Assembly: GCA_015698045.1 (NCBI GenBank)
Contig: BLAL01000215.1
Location: forward strand, 2,108,001 to 2,172,000
DNA: 64,000 nucleotides
Direction of reading: 5' to 3'
DNA from: Rhizophagus clarus
Taxonomy: Eukaryota > Glomeromycota > Glomeromycetes > Glomerales > Glomeraceae
The translations under genes and the position numbers were made by a program. Shown here piece by piece: positions 21,761 through 34,683 of the stretch. The number at the start of each line of letters is the position of its first letter. The first letter of the stretch is position 1. The notes below the pieces were generated by a model. The model made no database searches. It saw nothing but the letters and a program-made list of their open reading frames with translations, and was not told the DNA's origin.

Positions 21761-22179
21761 GTTTGTAATTCTTTGCTAATATTGACTTGTACCAGGTTTG
21801 CAAAGTTAATTAATTATTTATTTTATATCTAATTCTAATAAATCAATTAATATCTACTTCAATTTGAATCAATATTTTATAATTAGATATATTTAAAGAT
21901 AAACTGGAATCATTGGTCCTAATAATTCCTCCAAGTGGTTCTCCCAGTGGCAGGATTTCTGAAACTTTTAGTAATAATAACACTAATAAAAAACTGAATA
22001 TAAATAATGAATTTTCTGATAATGATAATAGGAATGAAAAACAGGGTCATGATCAAAGTTAGTTTTAAAATTAATATGATTTTATTAATATATGTGCGAA
22101 TATAGTAATATTAAAGTTTATTAAATATCATCATAAAGTTATTAATTAATACAATTTTCATACTTGTACAATAAGCATC

Positions 22180-23145
22180 ATGAAACATCAAAGAAAATTC
22201 AAACAACCAATGTTAGGAAAAATAATGACAGGTTTCTTCATCTTTTTCTTTTTGTTATTTACAAAAAGTAAATTCTTATTTTCTTATTTATATTGTATAA
22301 ATAATCAAGTAAAAGTATTGGATACCAATACTGATAATACTAACGAAGATTTTTGTAAGTTTCAATTTATATCTTATAATCTTTAGTAATTTAGAGCAAA
22401 CAGTAACATTTAAATTTATGTTTTTTTTTTTCTATTTATTGTAATATATAAGACTTAACCCAAAAAAATGATAAAAAAAGAATAAAATTTGGTAAATTTT
22501 CACATTTTTTTTCTTACCTTATTAATTAATAAAAGTAATACTTACTTTTTGGTATTTTAAATTATATTAAATACCTCCATGCATAAAAGAGCTAAACTGG
22601 GTATTGTATAATTCATAGAAAGTAAACTCTGAAACTTGAATTTAAAATAATATGTATATTTTTTTTTAGACGAAAAAATATTATTGGCCATTAATAAGAT
22701 CAGGAGTCCCACAATAGATTTGTTATTATATTCATTGAGCAAATTGAAAAAAACCAGAGTCAAAAGTGTAACAATGAACTTGGTTAATAATAATATCCAA
22801 TTTATAGATTCTACAGGAACATTAATGATAAAGCCAAATCATGTTAACTCTGATGATATAACAATTAATGCCAATTTCCCTCACTATGATTATAATCAAA
22901 CCTTGGATCTTAACTTCAAGGCAAAATTTATCAAATTAAAGAAATCCAAAAAATTGGATATGGCAAATATAAGATTGGCAGAAGATTTGCATAAGCTGCT
23001 AAATTATATTGAAAAATTACCAAATAATCCACCTATACGTGATAGGTTAATCTTCAACAAAAAAGAAAAGTATAGGGAAGCTCTTATTAGTCATTTGGAA
23101 AAGATAAATTCAACAAAAGATTTTCAATTCTTTTGTGATACTTAA
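22180..23145 (+). CDS. unrecognised 3-exon gene, possibly truncated by a stop
   Basis: Exons 22180-22231, 22310-22354 and 22670-23145 join in frame (GGTTTC, TGTAAGT donors; ATCAAG, TTTTAG acceptors) into 190 residues, starting MKHQRKFKQPMLGK, passing NTDNTNEDFYEKILLAINK and ending STKDFQFFCDT. It is hydrophilic, lysine-rich and without a recognised domain, signal peptide or membrane segment. After the TAA at 23143-23145 the same frame stays open for 66 more codons to 23343 (HMQEKTSSLTELSDEFKKIA), so the TAA may be a recent mutation. An open stretch at about 21900-22059 ending at a GTTAGT donor could be an earlier exon, but its phase does not fit the next exon. Could be a gene remnant. Confidence 0.45.
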
Positions 23146-23756
23146 CGTATTAATTTGATTTCTGATGACAATCAAAAAAATTGCAGATCTTTTAAAATTT
23201 CACCAATTCACATGCAAGAAAAGACTTCATCACTTACTGAATTATCCGATGAGTTCAAGAAGATTGCAAAAGATTTATCAGAGGATATATTTTTATACGT
23301 GATGGGAGAAGCAAATGAGCAGGGAACTAAGATTCTATGTTGAGTTTTTCAAGTCATATATATAATTACAGGCTTTTTGTGAGATAAACTTAAATAGAAA
23401 ACAATCAGAGATGATAAAATCTCAAGCAAAAATATTATTGCCATTTTCAAAAAGATGCAATCAATGATCACAGGACCTATGTCACTAAAAAGCCAATTTT
23501 TGCGATATTTTATTTTCACGTCAAAGACTTCTTTATAATTTACTATTTAATGCTGCGATCTTATTTTAGTTTTCAAATATATATACTTTAAGTTTATTTG
23601 TGTAAAAATTTCAAGAATATATCATATACATATTTGTTGGAAATCTTTCACATTTTCAAAACTAAAAAAATGATTTTTCACGATCTTTGCAATTTTCTTA
23701 ATTTTTTATATAATAAAGGTTTAGTTATTGTATTTGATTATATATTTACAGTAAAA

Positions 23757-25017
23757 ATGGTGAAAAAATTGAGTGAAGATTTAAAATGACGTATCATTTA
23801 TTGTTACAAAGAAGGTTTTAAACTAAAAGAAATTGCTGAGAGGTTATACGTTAGTAAAACAGCAGTTATTAAAGTTTATAAAATTTTTAATAAGTGGGAA
23901 TGCGTTGATGATCCATTTATTAGAAGGTCAGGAAAAAGAAAAATATTTACTACATCAAGGGATATGCAGGTAAATTAATGTTTCTTTTAAAAAAGAGTAC
24001 GAATAAATGTGTTAAGACTTATTTATTTTAGATATTGCAAGAGATTGTCCAGGAAAAGGTAGATTATTATTTAGATAAGCTGGTTTATGAAATGAAAAGA
24101 AAAACTGGAAAATTAGTATCAATACCAACATTATGGCATTCTCTTCAATATTGTAGCATTACTAGAAAGAAAGTATGTATTAACAATTAATGAATGAAGT
24201 TAATTTTTTACTCATTTATATTTTATTTAAGATACAAAAAATAGCATATGAACAGAACAAAATATTACGTGGTTACTTTATGTATCAAATAGGGATAGAA
24301 TATAGTGCTGAATAACTAATTTTTATTGATGAAACATCTAAAGATGAAAGAAGTGTTTCACGTCTATATGATTATTCTTATAAAAATATTAGAGCAAAAA
24401 AAAAAGGTTGTGTTTGTAAGAGGCAAGCGTTATATAATATTACCAGCATTGACAATAGATGGATTCATTGCGGCTGATATCATGGAAGGTAGTTGTGATA
24501 AAGATAGATTTCAAACCTTTATATTAACACAAGTGGTAATTATTTATTTGCAGAAAATTATTCATATCTTTTAATAAAGAAAATTATTTATTTATATTTA
24601 TTTTTAAGTTACCACAGATGAACCCCATACCCCAGTAAAAATAGTGTACTTATTATGGATAATGCTCGTATACATCATGATGAAGATCTGGTAAAATTAA
24701 TTGAAAAATTTGGATGTAAGGTACTTTACTTACCACCATATTCACCAGATTTAAATCCAATAGAAACTGCATTTTCGGCATTAAAGAGTTGGCTAAAAAG
24801 ATATAGAGATATTGTTAATAATTGTGATGATCCTATTTATATACTTTTTGTAGCTTTATTTCAAACTACTTCTAATATGGTAAGACAATATTTTTAACAA
24901 TCAATTTATATGTAATAGATTTTTACATACATGTATAAAACGTATAGAGAAATTAATAATCACATTCAAAAAATTTATTTACTAAATTTAGAACTATTAC
25001 AAAGTAATACAATGTAA
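23757..25017 (+). pseudogene. Tc1/mariner-type (DD34E) transposase, decayed
   Basis: The N-terminal helix-turn-helix part reads MVKKLSEDLK then RIIYCYKEGFKLKEIAERLY, followed by exons joined at 23970/24033 and 24174/24232. The catalytic core shows FIDET, then in another frame RYIILPALTIDGFIAADIME, then MDNARIHHDEDLV and LPPYSPDLNPIETAFSALK. The last D and E are 34 residues apart (DD34E, Tc1 family, DDE_3 fold). Defects: TGA replacing W after EDLK, TAA replacing Q before LIFIDE, a frame change in a poly-A run near 24408, and one between the QMNP block and MDNAR. A small last exon (IFTYMYKTYREINN) after a 45-bp intron is possible. Terminal inverted repeats were not found. Confidence 0.8.
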
Positions 25018-25737
25018 ATCTATTCAAATTTCAAATTTCTTTGATTCATCACGTAATGTTTTTCTAATACCAATTTTTAATATACCTACAATATTATATT
25101 CTGCATCAGATAATCTAAATAGATGGTTAACCTGAATTTCCTCTTTCTCAAATTTTTGCAAATAACATATAAATTTATTTGCACCATATTTTCTGTCCAA
25201 CTCTTCCAAAAATTCATTCATAAAAAGAACTTCTGTTATATAATTTTGAACTATATTAGAAATTGGTAACGAAAAATTATCGTTAGAGTTTAAATTTGAA
25301 GAATTACAAGAAGAGGGTTTAACAGAATGTAACATGCTAAAAATTGCGTGATTAGATGGTATTTCAAAATTTGTATTATTTCTAAACTATAAAAAAAATT
25401 CTATTAGTTATAATAAATATTATAATTTTATAAATTATTTTAACAAAAACTTACAATATCTTAAGCCCACATCGAAAATGATACATTTGATAAAAATAAA
25501 TGACGGCCATCTTTCATAAAACAATGTTTGTGATTGTGAAAATTACAAACATATTTATCTTTTAATTGCATCATAATTTCACTGATCATTTTTTCTTTTT
25601 CATCAAGTTTACTTTCCTTTGGTATCCTATTTGTTGCTATATCTTTTTTTTTAATTTTAACTGACTTAGGTTTTGGTACTTCTTCTTCAGTTTCTTCACT
25701 TGCCATATCTTCTAATTTATCATCCTATTGTTATAAT

Positions 25738-27800
25738 TAGGGAATTTAATTATATTGATTATGATCGATTATTGATCGATCAATCAATTAATCGATCACA
25801 AAATTTAGAATCTGATTAATTATGATCAATCAAATATATAATCAATCAATACAATCAATCAATAACCATATGATAACTTTTATTTAATTGATTAAAAAAA
25901 ATTCTAATTTTAGTATACAGGCAGATTTTTATAATATTATTAAGAATCTTGCTAATTTGCTCCCTGGGTGAAATCACCCAAGTGATTTCACCTGTAAATA
26001 ATTTGCCAAAATTCAGGTGATTTACATGTATAAAAAATTTTACCCTGGGTGATTTCACTCATAATTAATTTATGAAATTTGATTGGCTAAAATTTACAAT
26101 ATTACGCATGTAAAGAATCTAATGATCGGCTAATTTTTATTTGAAAATTTCCGTTAAATAATTAATCTGACTACAAAAATAATAAAATTTATTTATATAT
26201 TAAATTATGACTTTATTTATTTAAATACTGTTTATCAAAGTACAATTATTTATCTTTAATGTAACTAGTAATGATAATAATTATATAAAAAAAAGTCTAA
26301 CAATAATGGTAAAAAGAGAGAGAAAAAATGGAAATAATAAAAAAAAATCATTAGAAACAAAAAAAAACCAATGGAATGAAATGGTGACATAAAGTATAAT
26401 TGGAGACAAAGAAAATGATAGGGAACGAAAGAGATAGCAGAAAAAGAAAAGATAGTGAAAAGATGAAAAAAGGACGTAAAAATAAAAAAGAATAGGATTA
26501 AAAACAAAAGGAAATAGGGACGAAGTGAAAGGGGACAAAAACAAAAATAAAAAGATAATGAGAGGGGACAAAAAACAAAAAGATAACGAGAAAATGATGA
26601 ACGAAAAGATGATGTGGGTAAAACGATGATGAAAATGAAATGATGATGAGGTAAAATGATGATGAAGGTGAAATGATAATGAGGGTAAAATGATGACGAG
26701 AGTGAAATGATGATGAGAACAAAATAATCATGAGAATGAAATAATAATAAGGACAAAATGGTGATGAGAACGAAAAAAAGAAAGGGAGTGAAAATAAAAA
26801 GAAAAGGGAAACAAATTAACGAAAAGACAAACCATAAAAGAAGAAAAAATAGAGTTAATAAATTGAAATATGAAAACAAATTTGAATAGAAATATAGAGA
26901 AGAAAAAACTACCATACCTTGTTCGCAAAATTAAGACTTAAAAAAAGAAAAGAATTAGAAACAAGAAAACAAAAAAGAGGAAAAAAAAAGAAGCAATATA
27001 CTTTATGCAAAACTGGAAGAAATTAAAGACCTAAAAAGAAAAGAGAAATAAGAAATGAAAAGAAAAATGAAAACAAAAAAGAAGAAAGGATGAAAAAATG
27101 ACACTTTTGGCGTGAAACTGAAAGAGCTTACAAGACCTAAAAGAAGAGGAAAGGAATTAGAAACAAGAAAGAAAAATGAAAACAAAAGAAGGAAAAAAAG
27201 AACATACCTGCATACTTTCGACCAAGTAAAGGGAAGTGAAAGGGATGAAAAAAAGAAAGGGAGTAAAAAAAAATGAAAAAAAAGAAGGGGGAGTGAAGAA
27301 ACAAAAAAAAAATGAAGGGAAGTGAAAAGGAACGAAAAAAAAATAAAGAGGGAGCGAAAAAAAATAAACAAAAAAAACTGTAAAAATTAATTGGGTTAAA
27401 TCACCTATATCGAAATAATTAAATTATAAAAATCAATCAGGTGATATCACCCAAGTTATATCACCCTCGGTTAAAATTAGTTATAATTTATTATTAATAT
27501 TAAAAACTTTTTGCCAAAAGCTGTAAGCGAATTACTTTTTTTCATTTGAATAAACTAAGAATAATTTAGCTTGAAAATACATAATAAAATAACAAATGAT
27601 AAACTTTCATAATAAATTTTTTCATAATATAAATATCAATTATCAAACTTAATTTACTTAATTTAAAATTTAATATGGCGATTACTATTTGATCGATTAA
27701 ATTGGTCGATCAAACATGATTGATCGAGTTTGATCGATCATACTCTCTATAAAATAATCAATTAATCGATCAAAGGTTTTGGAGACAATTAAATTCCCTA
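25738..27800. mobile_element. hAT-like non-autonomous element, 2,063 bp
   Basis: The left end TAGGGAATTTAATT and the right end inverted TAGGGAATTTAATT match exactly. GTTATAAT is duplicated at 25730-25737 and 27801-27808. Subterminal regions hold inverted TGATCGATCA palindromes and GGTGAAATCACC / AGTGATTTCACC palindromes at both sides (25970-26050 and 27400-27460). The centre is a purine tract without a transposase. It lies within an intron of the SAM-like gene. Confidence 0.88.
26280..27370. repeat. ~1.1-kb polypurine tract
   Basis: The plus strand is nearly all A and G, built from irregular AAAAAGAAAAG, GATGATGAG and GAACGAAAAG units. Between 26590 and 26760 it becomes a GATGA/AAATGATGA minisatellite. 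Long Phe/Ser/Leu-rich open frames on the minus strand (for example 26265-26915 and 27003-27371) follow from the composition and are not called. Confidence 0.8.
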
Positions 27801-28610
27801 GTTATAATAAGTATTTATAAATTAATACAATATTAAATAGTTAAAATTTAAATTGAACCTGATTTTTTACTTTATATTCTCTTCTTTCCTTATCTTTTTT
27901 CTGATCTTTCATAGTTACGATTATCATCACCTTTTTTTTATTAGAAATATAATGTTGATAATCTTTTAAAAATTCTTCAAAAGTAGTTTCATTATCTAAA
28001 AGTGTTCCTACTCCAGCTTCTGAATTACCCTTATACGTTAAAAAGTATTCATTATTAAAGGTTAACCCTATATGTTCAGAAACAAGTTGTTTAACTTTAT
28101 TGAAAAATCAATATATTTTATATTATCAAATGACCAATTAACTAAAATAGATGGTAAAAGTTCTTTTCCGTTTTTAATTGATACACGAAGCTGTAATTCT
28201 GTTACTGGATTTATGACTGTCAAATCACTAGCTTCTTCAATATTTTTCTCATTCTTTATTTCCTTTCCAGTTTTATTATTTTCTTGAATTATTTTATTAT
28301 TACAAGTTGTACAAAGTGAACAGTAAAAAGAAGTTTCCAGGTCGACTTTATAACCAAATTTGAGATTACTTTTGTTCATAAATTCCTTTAAAAAAGGTTG
28401 AGAGTTACTTACATCATAGCACAAACCTCTATAGCCACGCACTTTAACTATTCGGTTATTTTTTGCTGGTTTTACATACTTATTACAATGACAATTTACA
28501 AATGAAAGGTCTTTTCCACGGTATAAGCACTTTTGACAGGTAAAACACGTTCCTATTTGATACTTTCTTGTATACACTTGTACTTCACATACTTCATTTT
28601 CATTTGACAT

Positions 28611-28818
28611 TTTAACGCGTAATATAAAATCGATAGAATAGAATTAGACGTGAATTTCTATATATAAATTTATTATAAATCAGAGAAATATTATTGGGTT
28701 AAAATAATATTACACAAAGATTGATATTTTTTTTGTGAAACTGTATTGATCAGCTGATCTTATTTTATTGAAAACAGCGATAATTTCTCATTTTTACCCT
28801 TTGATTTCTTTACCGAAT
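28611..28818. promoter_or_regulatory. divergent intergenic region
   Basis: About 210 bp between two divergently read frames. It contains the palindrome TGATCAGCTGATC at ~28747. No core promoter element stands out. Confidence 0.25.
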
Positions 28819-29121
28819 ATGGAATTGATGCTTCAGCAAGCATCTCGTATTTATAGGTTACTAGAAGTAGCCAATTTTGATTGGCAACTTTTAGATTGTT
28901 TTGAAGAATTAACTGCGTGCTTTTTTAAAAGTGGTGTAAAGTCAGCAATTAACTTTGAAATCTGGATTAATCTAGTCCGTACAGGTGAGCTGATTAGTTA
29001 TGATGAAAAATTAAAAACTCAGGAAAGAAACAGGAAAAACAAGAGGATTAAAATTGAAATTATTAAGGAATATTTTGATATTTTAGGGTTTAATTTTAAT
29101 GAGATGATTGATAATGAATAA
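28819..29121 (+). CDS. small unrecognised protein, about 100 residues
   Basis: The first ATG of an open frame that extends upstream without another ATG (frame open from ~28768). The protein starts MELMLQQASRIYRLLE, has a tryptophan-containing helix (VANFDWQLLDCFEELTA) and a highly charged segment (KTQERNRKNKRIKI), and ends FNEMIDNE. It is predicted mainly helical. No signal peptide. It may be an internal or terminal exon of a broken gene linked with the decayed SAM-like gene beside it. Coding status is uncertain. Confidence 0.4.
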   Translation: MELMLQQASRIYRLLEVANFDWQLLDCFEELTACFFKSGVKSAINFEIWINLVRTGELISYDEKLKTQERNRKNKRIKIEIIKEYFDILGFNFNEMIDNE

Positions 29122-32100
29122 GTAGTAAATAGAGAAAAAAAAAATTTTTTTGTATATTTTGCAGTCAAGTAGTTTGCATTATAATTAGAATAAATTATAT
29201 GATAAAGGATATCCAAATAATATGTAATTAAATCTCTTTTATTGTTTGCACATTCTAACATTTGCTAAATAAACTTATTATAATTGCTATCATTTAGTTC
29301 GCTTACTGTCATAAATAAATAAATAAATAAATCAATCAATCAATTTGTGGCTTAGCCTATTTTGAGTTTTGACGACACGAATTCAATTTTTAGTATTAAA
29401 GAATATTATTACCACAAAACTAGTATATTTTAAGGGTAGATTTTTATAGGGATATATCATACTTGAATTATTGGTAAATTAATTTAAGAATATTTTTCAT
29501 ATCCAATCAGAATATTTTAAATATCCATTAATATTACAATTAAAAAATTAAGTATATTTTTCATATAATTTAAACTTATTTGTTATTACAAAATACTATT
29601 TTAAATAAACCGTTTATAAAATTTCAGTACATTTTAACAATATTATTTGTTATATAAGGATATTTTAACCATAAAACTAATACATTTTAAGGGTTTAGAT
29701 TTTTTATAGGGATTATAATTTTATTATATTATTATCATGGAATTTTTAACAAAAATTGTGAATAAAATTAGTCAATTAAGTTAATAACCAATTAAATTAA
29801 ATTAAAGAAAGTGAGTAATATCAAATTTCATTCTTAGGTTAAGAATAAACTTATTTTATTTTTTTTATTTTATTTTATTAAAACAATAATTTGCTTTGCA
29901 CAATGAATAAACTCATTTTAATTATAATATTTTTTAAAAATAATAATAAAACTGAATTTATTATTTTACTACAAATAATTTTTTAAAAATTGGATTTAAT
30001 AAAATAATTTTTTTTTTTTTTGCAAAGTAATAAATTTTAAATAAACTATTTTAATATAATTATTATAATTACACATGTTACTAAAATTTTAAATTTTAAA
30101 TAAGTTAAAATTATAATATAAATTTCTAATTTTATATGAATAATTTTATAATTTTAGTTTTATAATATATTACCTTTAATTTTTAAAATTTAATTTTACT
30201 TCGTATAATATATTATATATAAAATTATATAACTAGAATTATGTAATTAATTAATATACGATGCTATATAATTAATTATATTATAATTATAAACAATTAG
30301 AAGTTTAAACACAAAAAGATAAATTAATGTAATTATAGATCTTGTATGTGTATTAATTGAACATGATTTCTTAGTTATACTTAATAGTATTATTGTAGTG
30401 AATAATCTTATTGGCGGAATTGATTTTGTAATAATTATTCAAATTTTATAAAGAAGCTGTTTTTTTATGATTTAAGTGGTAGCCTAATTAAAATATTATT
30501 AATCATTATTCATGTAAAGTTCCAATATTTTATAAATCATGATGACAAACAAATTCATCTAGAAGCGGGGATAATATATTAAACCTTAAACTATAATTTA
30601 AACAGTTGTATTTTAGCATTCTGTACTTCTAAGTTGAATTGAAGCACCTACCGAATTTAAGCACCCCTCCAAACTGTTCATTTCAACATTTGTTACATAG
30701 GAATATTTGATACATATGAATACTATAAAATAGCACTCAAAATTTAAGCTCTTCTCCCCAAACTTTTTTCGTAAAAAGGAGATGTTTAAATTCAAGATTT
30801 TTCGGTACCAATATTTTCTATTTAAATCATGTATGCTGTTAATGCAACTGTGATTTCTAGAAAAATATATATAATATATGTACAATTAAAATACACAAAT
30901 TAGAACTTCAAATTCAATTATTTCACCGCGTATCATATTTTACACTTGCTTAAATTTTATCACCAACCATACTGTAGACTTTCTCAGATGATGAATACTG
31001 CAATAGCATAATATTGATAATTGTCAGAATTATGAATTACAAAAATATTTGGATAGTTGCATCATTAACATTAATTTAATTTCTATGATATAAAGTTATG
31101 AATTCAATTGTGCAAAGGATGTTAGCATTGTACTTATCAATAACAAATTCATTATCTTTTCTACAAATTGTTGATTTATCTTCACATTTAACGGAACATC
31201 TTTTCTATATCTACGAGTTTAGTAATATTATAAGAGCAAAAGATTTGCTTTTTTTTTCGAGCATTATTTATACGGAAAAATTGGGAAAATACTAAACGCT
31301 GGATTATCTATTCAGCGCCACAGATAGACACATGATTTTATTTCATCACATGACAGTATATGACGGTATGTCAGATTTTCGTATGATGATAAATTTTTCG
31401 CGCAAAAATGCTTTTTTACTCTCCTTCTTTTAAGAAAAAAAAAATACGAATTACTATAATCTCAACGAATTTAAACAATTCATTATCATCAAGTATACAG
31501 AAAAAGAAAGTGAAGAAAAAAAATGATATTTATGATTTTTTTTGATGTCTGCAAGCGAAAAAAAAAAAAAAATTTTCAAAAAAAAAAAAAAAAAAAAAAA
31601 AGATTTTCATTTTTCCGATAATTAATATCATACCCCACATGAATAAATAATCCATTCAATTTATATCTGCAATGAAATTTCCAATAAAGATAAAAGAATT
31701 ATGAAGAGAATTTAACCGAATTTAGAATTCACTTGAGAAAATCATTATGAACCTTATTAAATTTGACATTTATAGAAAAAGAAAATTGTATATATATGTA
31801 TTGAATAATGAGACCATTATAAGATATCTATTTCTTTTTATGAAATTTTTTCAACAAGATTAACAGTTTGTTTTTTAAAAAAAAACAACTCTAATTATCA
31901 GAATCATTGTTATAAATATTTCATCAAATTTCGGTTTGAAGAATCGCGTGATAAGTGAAAAGATTTCGTAAAATCATTGAAAAAATGATTCTAAAAAAAA
32001 AAAAATATACTTGCCAAGAATCATATCCATTCGTAACTTAAACTTAATCAAACTTTATTTAGCAATTATCAGCAAATCGAACATAAATTTTTTTTTTAGA

Positions 32101-33994
32101 GGTAGTTTAATTTAACTTACACTTTCAATCTACCAAATCTTTATCAGATCAAGTAATGTAACGTAACTCAAAAGAGGTTTGAGTTTTTTAAAGTTTGGTT
32201 CTAAAATTAGATGCCAAGAAAAAAAACCTTTTTAGTAAAAATATATTTATCTCTTTTCTCACGGAATTCATCAATAATGCACATACTAATAACTTCATTT
32301 TCTTTGTATTATTTATTTTTATTCAAAAATGTAATGAATGAAAATTATTTTGCCGCGACGAAATTAAATGAAAATAATCTTCTTATCAATGACGAGAAAA
32401 AAAAAAAAAAAAAAAAAAAAATAGATTAGATAATTTGTGTACATAATATTTATACACGTCCCAAGGTTTTTTGTTTGTTAGTAATTGTCACAACAAAAAG
32501 CCACTATTATCTACCTAATAAAATACTAAATCAAACGGAAAATTACGGAAAACCTAAAAAAGATAAATACACGTTTTTATATTGGATTTATTGGATTTAT
32601 TATTGCGGCTCAGCCACGTTTATCAAGAAATTATCGATAACACTAAAGTAACATTTTTTTTTTTTTTTATGAGAAAAAAATGAGAATATGTATATTTTAA
32701 AAAACTTGTTATGAAATGATAATTTTTTTTCATTCTTTCATTTTCGGTGGATAATAGGATGTCGAAACGGCTGTGTTACATTAAGCAAAGTTTTTTTTAA
32801 TGAATTTATTAACAAAGTATTATTGTTTTTATATTCTCAAAGAGAACAAAAAAATAAATTAATTTTATTTGTTTGCTTTTTTTAGATATTATTTCACTGC
32901 AGCAAAATCATTATAATATTTACTATTATTATTATTTATGAAACGAAAGAAAAATTTCATTATTGAAAATTAATTATTAAATGGGGGGAACTTTTCCGAT
33001 TGAAAGATTAAATCGATAACCAAAAAAGAATTGAATTTTGTAACAGGGTAAAAATCAGTTCAAATGAACATTTTATTTTGGTTAGAAATATTTAAAAAAG
33101 AATTTAGATGTTGACCATTGACATAAGATAACCCCCAAAAAATAATTTTGTTAGAATTTATTTAGTAATATTTAATTTGAATGACTCATTGACATTTGTC
33201 ATCTTATGTGACAAATAAATTACATTTACGCCGAAGATAAACCGAACCAAAATAATTGTTATTAGAATCAGTAAAACGTCACACTATGTATCAATTATTA
33301 AATTCTCCGATTTTCCCAATTATTATTTAAACACTGATACGACATTAACCGGTAATTTTTTATTCGAGAATTTTACTTTAATATTTTTTTTACCCTACTT
33401 TTTACACGCTAAACCATTTTTTATTTCTTCATTGAGAATAAAGAATCACATTCAAAAAATATTTTCGCCAATTTCATATTTTATATCATTGTATAATGTA
33501 ATCATTGTATAATGTATTATAAATTTCGCTTAACGAAAGAGTTTATTATAACTATTTACAAAAATATATATATAATCTTTTTATCTTTTAACTACATTGT
33601 TATGCATGTGATCTAAAACACACTATAATTCATTTCACATGCGTAGTGACCCTTGACTTTTTTTTCATGTAAATCATTATTATTTAAACATTGACTTGGC
33701 GAAAAGATGAAAAAAAATAGTTTTTTTTTTTAATTTTTTTTTTTTTTTTTTAGAAATAAAATTATATACAATTTTGGGAAAAAAAAAAAAATATAAACAA
33801 AAAAAAAATAAAATAATATGATATAAAAATAAAAATGAGAAAATTTTTGAGAAAACTAAAAATGTTGAAATTTCTAATCTAACCATATATGATAAGTGTA
33901 TGACTTCCGAATTCCGAAAGTTATTTTTGGAAATTGAATAAAGATATGACAAACAAAGAAAATTCAAAAAAAAGACCCCCATTCCACTTGATAA
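29122..33994. other. gene-poor AT-rich stretch
   Basis: I see no supportable gene in nearly 5 kb. It holds an ATAA/ATCA microsatellite (29313-29345), a loose direct repeat (TATTTTAAGGGT..TTTTATAGGGAT at ~29427 and ~29683), many poly-A/T runs (31555-31605, 32397-32422, 33720-33790) and a 90-codon minus-strand frame (30613-30885) lacking family features. Confidence 0.45.
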
Positions 33995-34651
33995 TCAACA
34001 ATTCCAAATTGGTTCTACCACAGATAAGTCATCCGTTACACTTGAAGAATTGGACCACATTTCAATTATTTCTTCCACCGTAAATAATGAAGGTGATTGT
34101 GGTGAACCAGTAGAAGTAGATGCTAAACTAATCAATCCAAACCGTTCTTTTTCATCATCAGATATTACTCTCGCATGGTCAATTGATGAGTTAGAAGGTG
34201 AAGATACAATATCTCCTAAATCATCATGAAGCGATGGTGTTGGGGATAGAAGAATTGTATTTGTGGTAGGTTCATTATTAATTTCCGATTCTGAAAATGT
34301 TGGACTCGGTTTAGGGGAAAGCATTGTCATTGTTGTTGAATGATCCCAGAGATTAATAGGTATCACGGATTGAAAATGAGGGAATGATGGTAATGGTTGT
34401 TGAAATTGAGTTCTATGTGGTGGAGGTCGAGCTACAGGTGGTGGTGTTGGTGGTAATTGATATGCCATTATTGGAACATCTTCAATAGGATCATTCTGAT
34501 GCCAAATCATTGTGTGTGCTTGTTTAGATGGTCTTATTACTATTTGACCTCCTGCTGGATATGGTTGCTAATATGTAAAATAATTTAGGATAATGTAAAA
34601 TTTAATAAAAATTCGTTCATTCATTGATTTATTTTTTTTATTTTTTTTTTA

Positions 34652-34683
<32 letters not shown>

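Larger units (their letters stand above)
25024..28610 (-). pseudogene. zinc-finger-like / SAM-like-domain gene, frameshifted, transposon in intron
   Basis: Minus-strand exons are 28610-27859, 25724-25455 and 25386-25024. The N-terminus (MSNENEVCEVQVYTRKYQIG) is Cys-rich (CFTCQKC, CHCNKY, CSLCTTCNNK). A middle block includes EHIGLTFNNEYFLTYKGNSE and TFEEFLKDYQHYI. The second exon carries KYVCNFHNHKHCFMKDGRHL, and the last has NEFLEELDRKYGANKF and LSDAEYNIVGILKIGIRKTL, resembling SAM-like helical domains. A one-base frame change lies near 28103, and TAA follows NVSFSMWA in exon 2, so it is broken. The first intron is 2,134 bp only because a hAT-like element sits in it. The architecture resembles proteins I recall as abundant in Rhizophagus. 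Function is unknown. Confidence 0.65.

Noticed and set aside
26265-26915. 216-codon Phe/Ser/Leu-rich minus-strand frame
   Set aside because: It follows from the purine tract on the plus strand; no splice, start or family support.
27003-27371. 122-codon minus-strand hydrophobic frame
   Set aside because: Same composition effect as the neighbouring purine tract.
30613-30885. 90-codon minus-strand frame
   Set aside because: No family features; includes repeated TTTAAGC..CCAAAC pieces that suggest a repeat instead.
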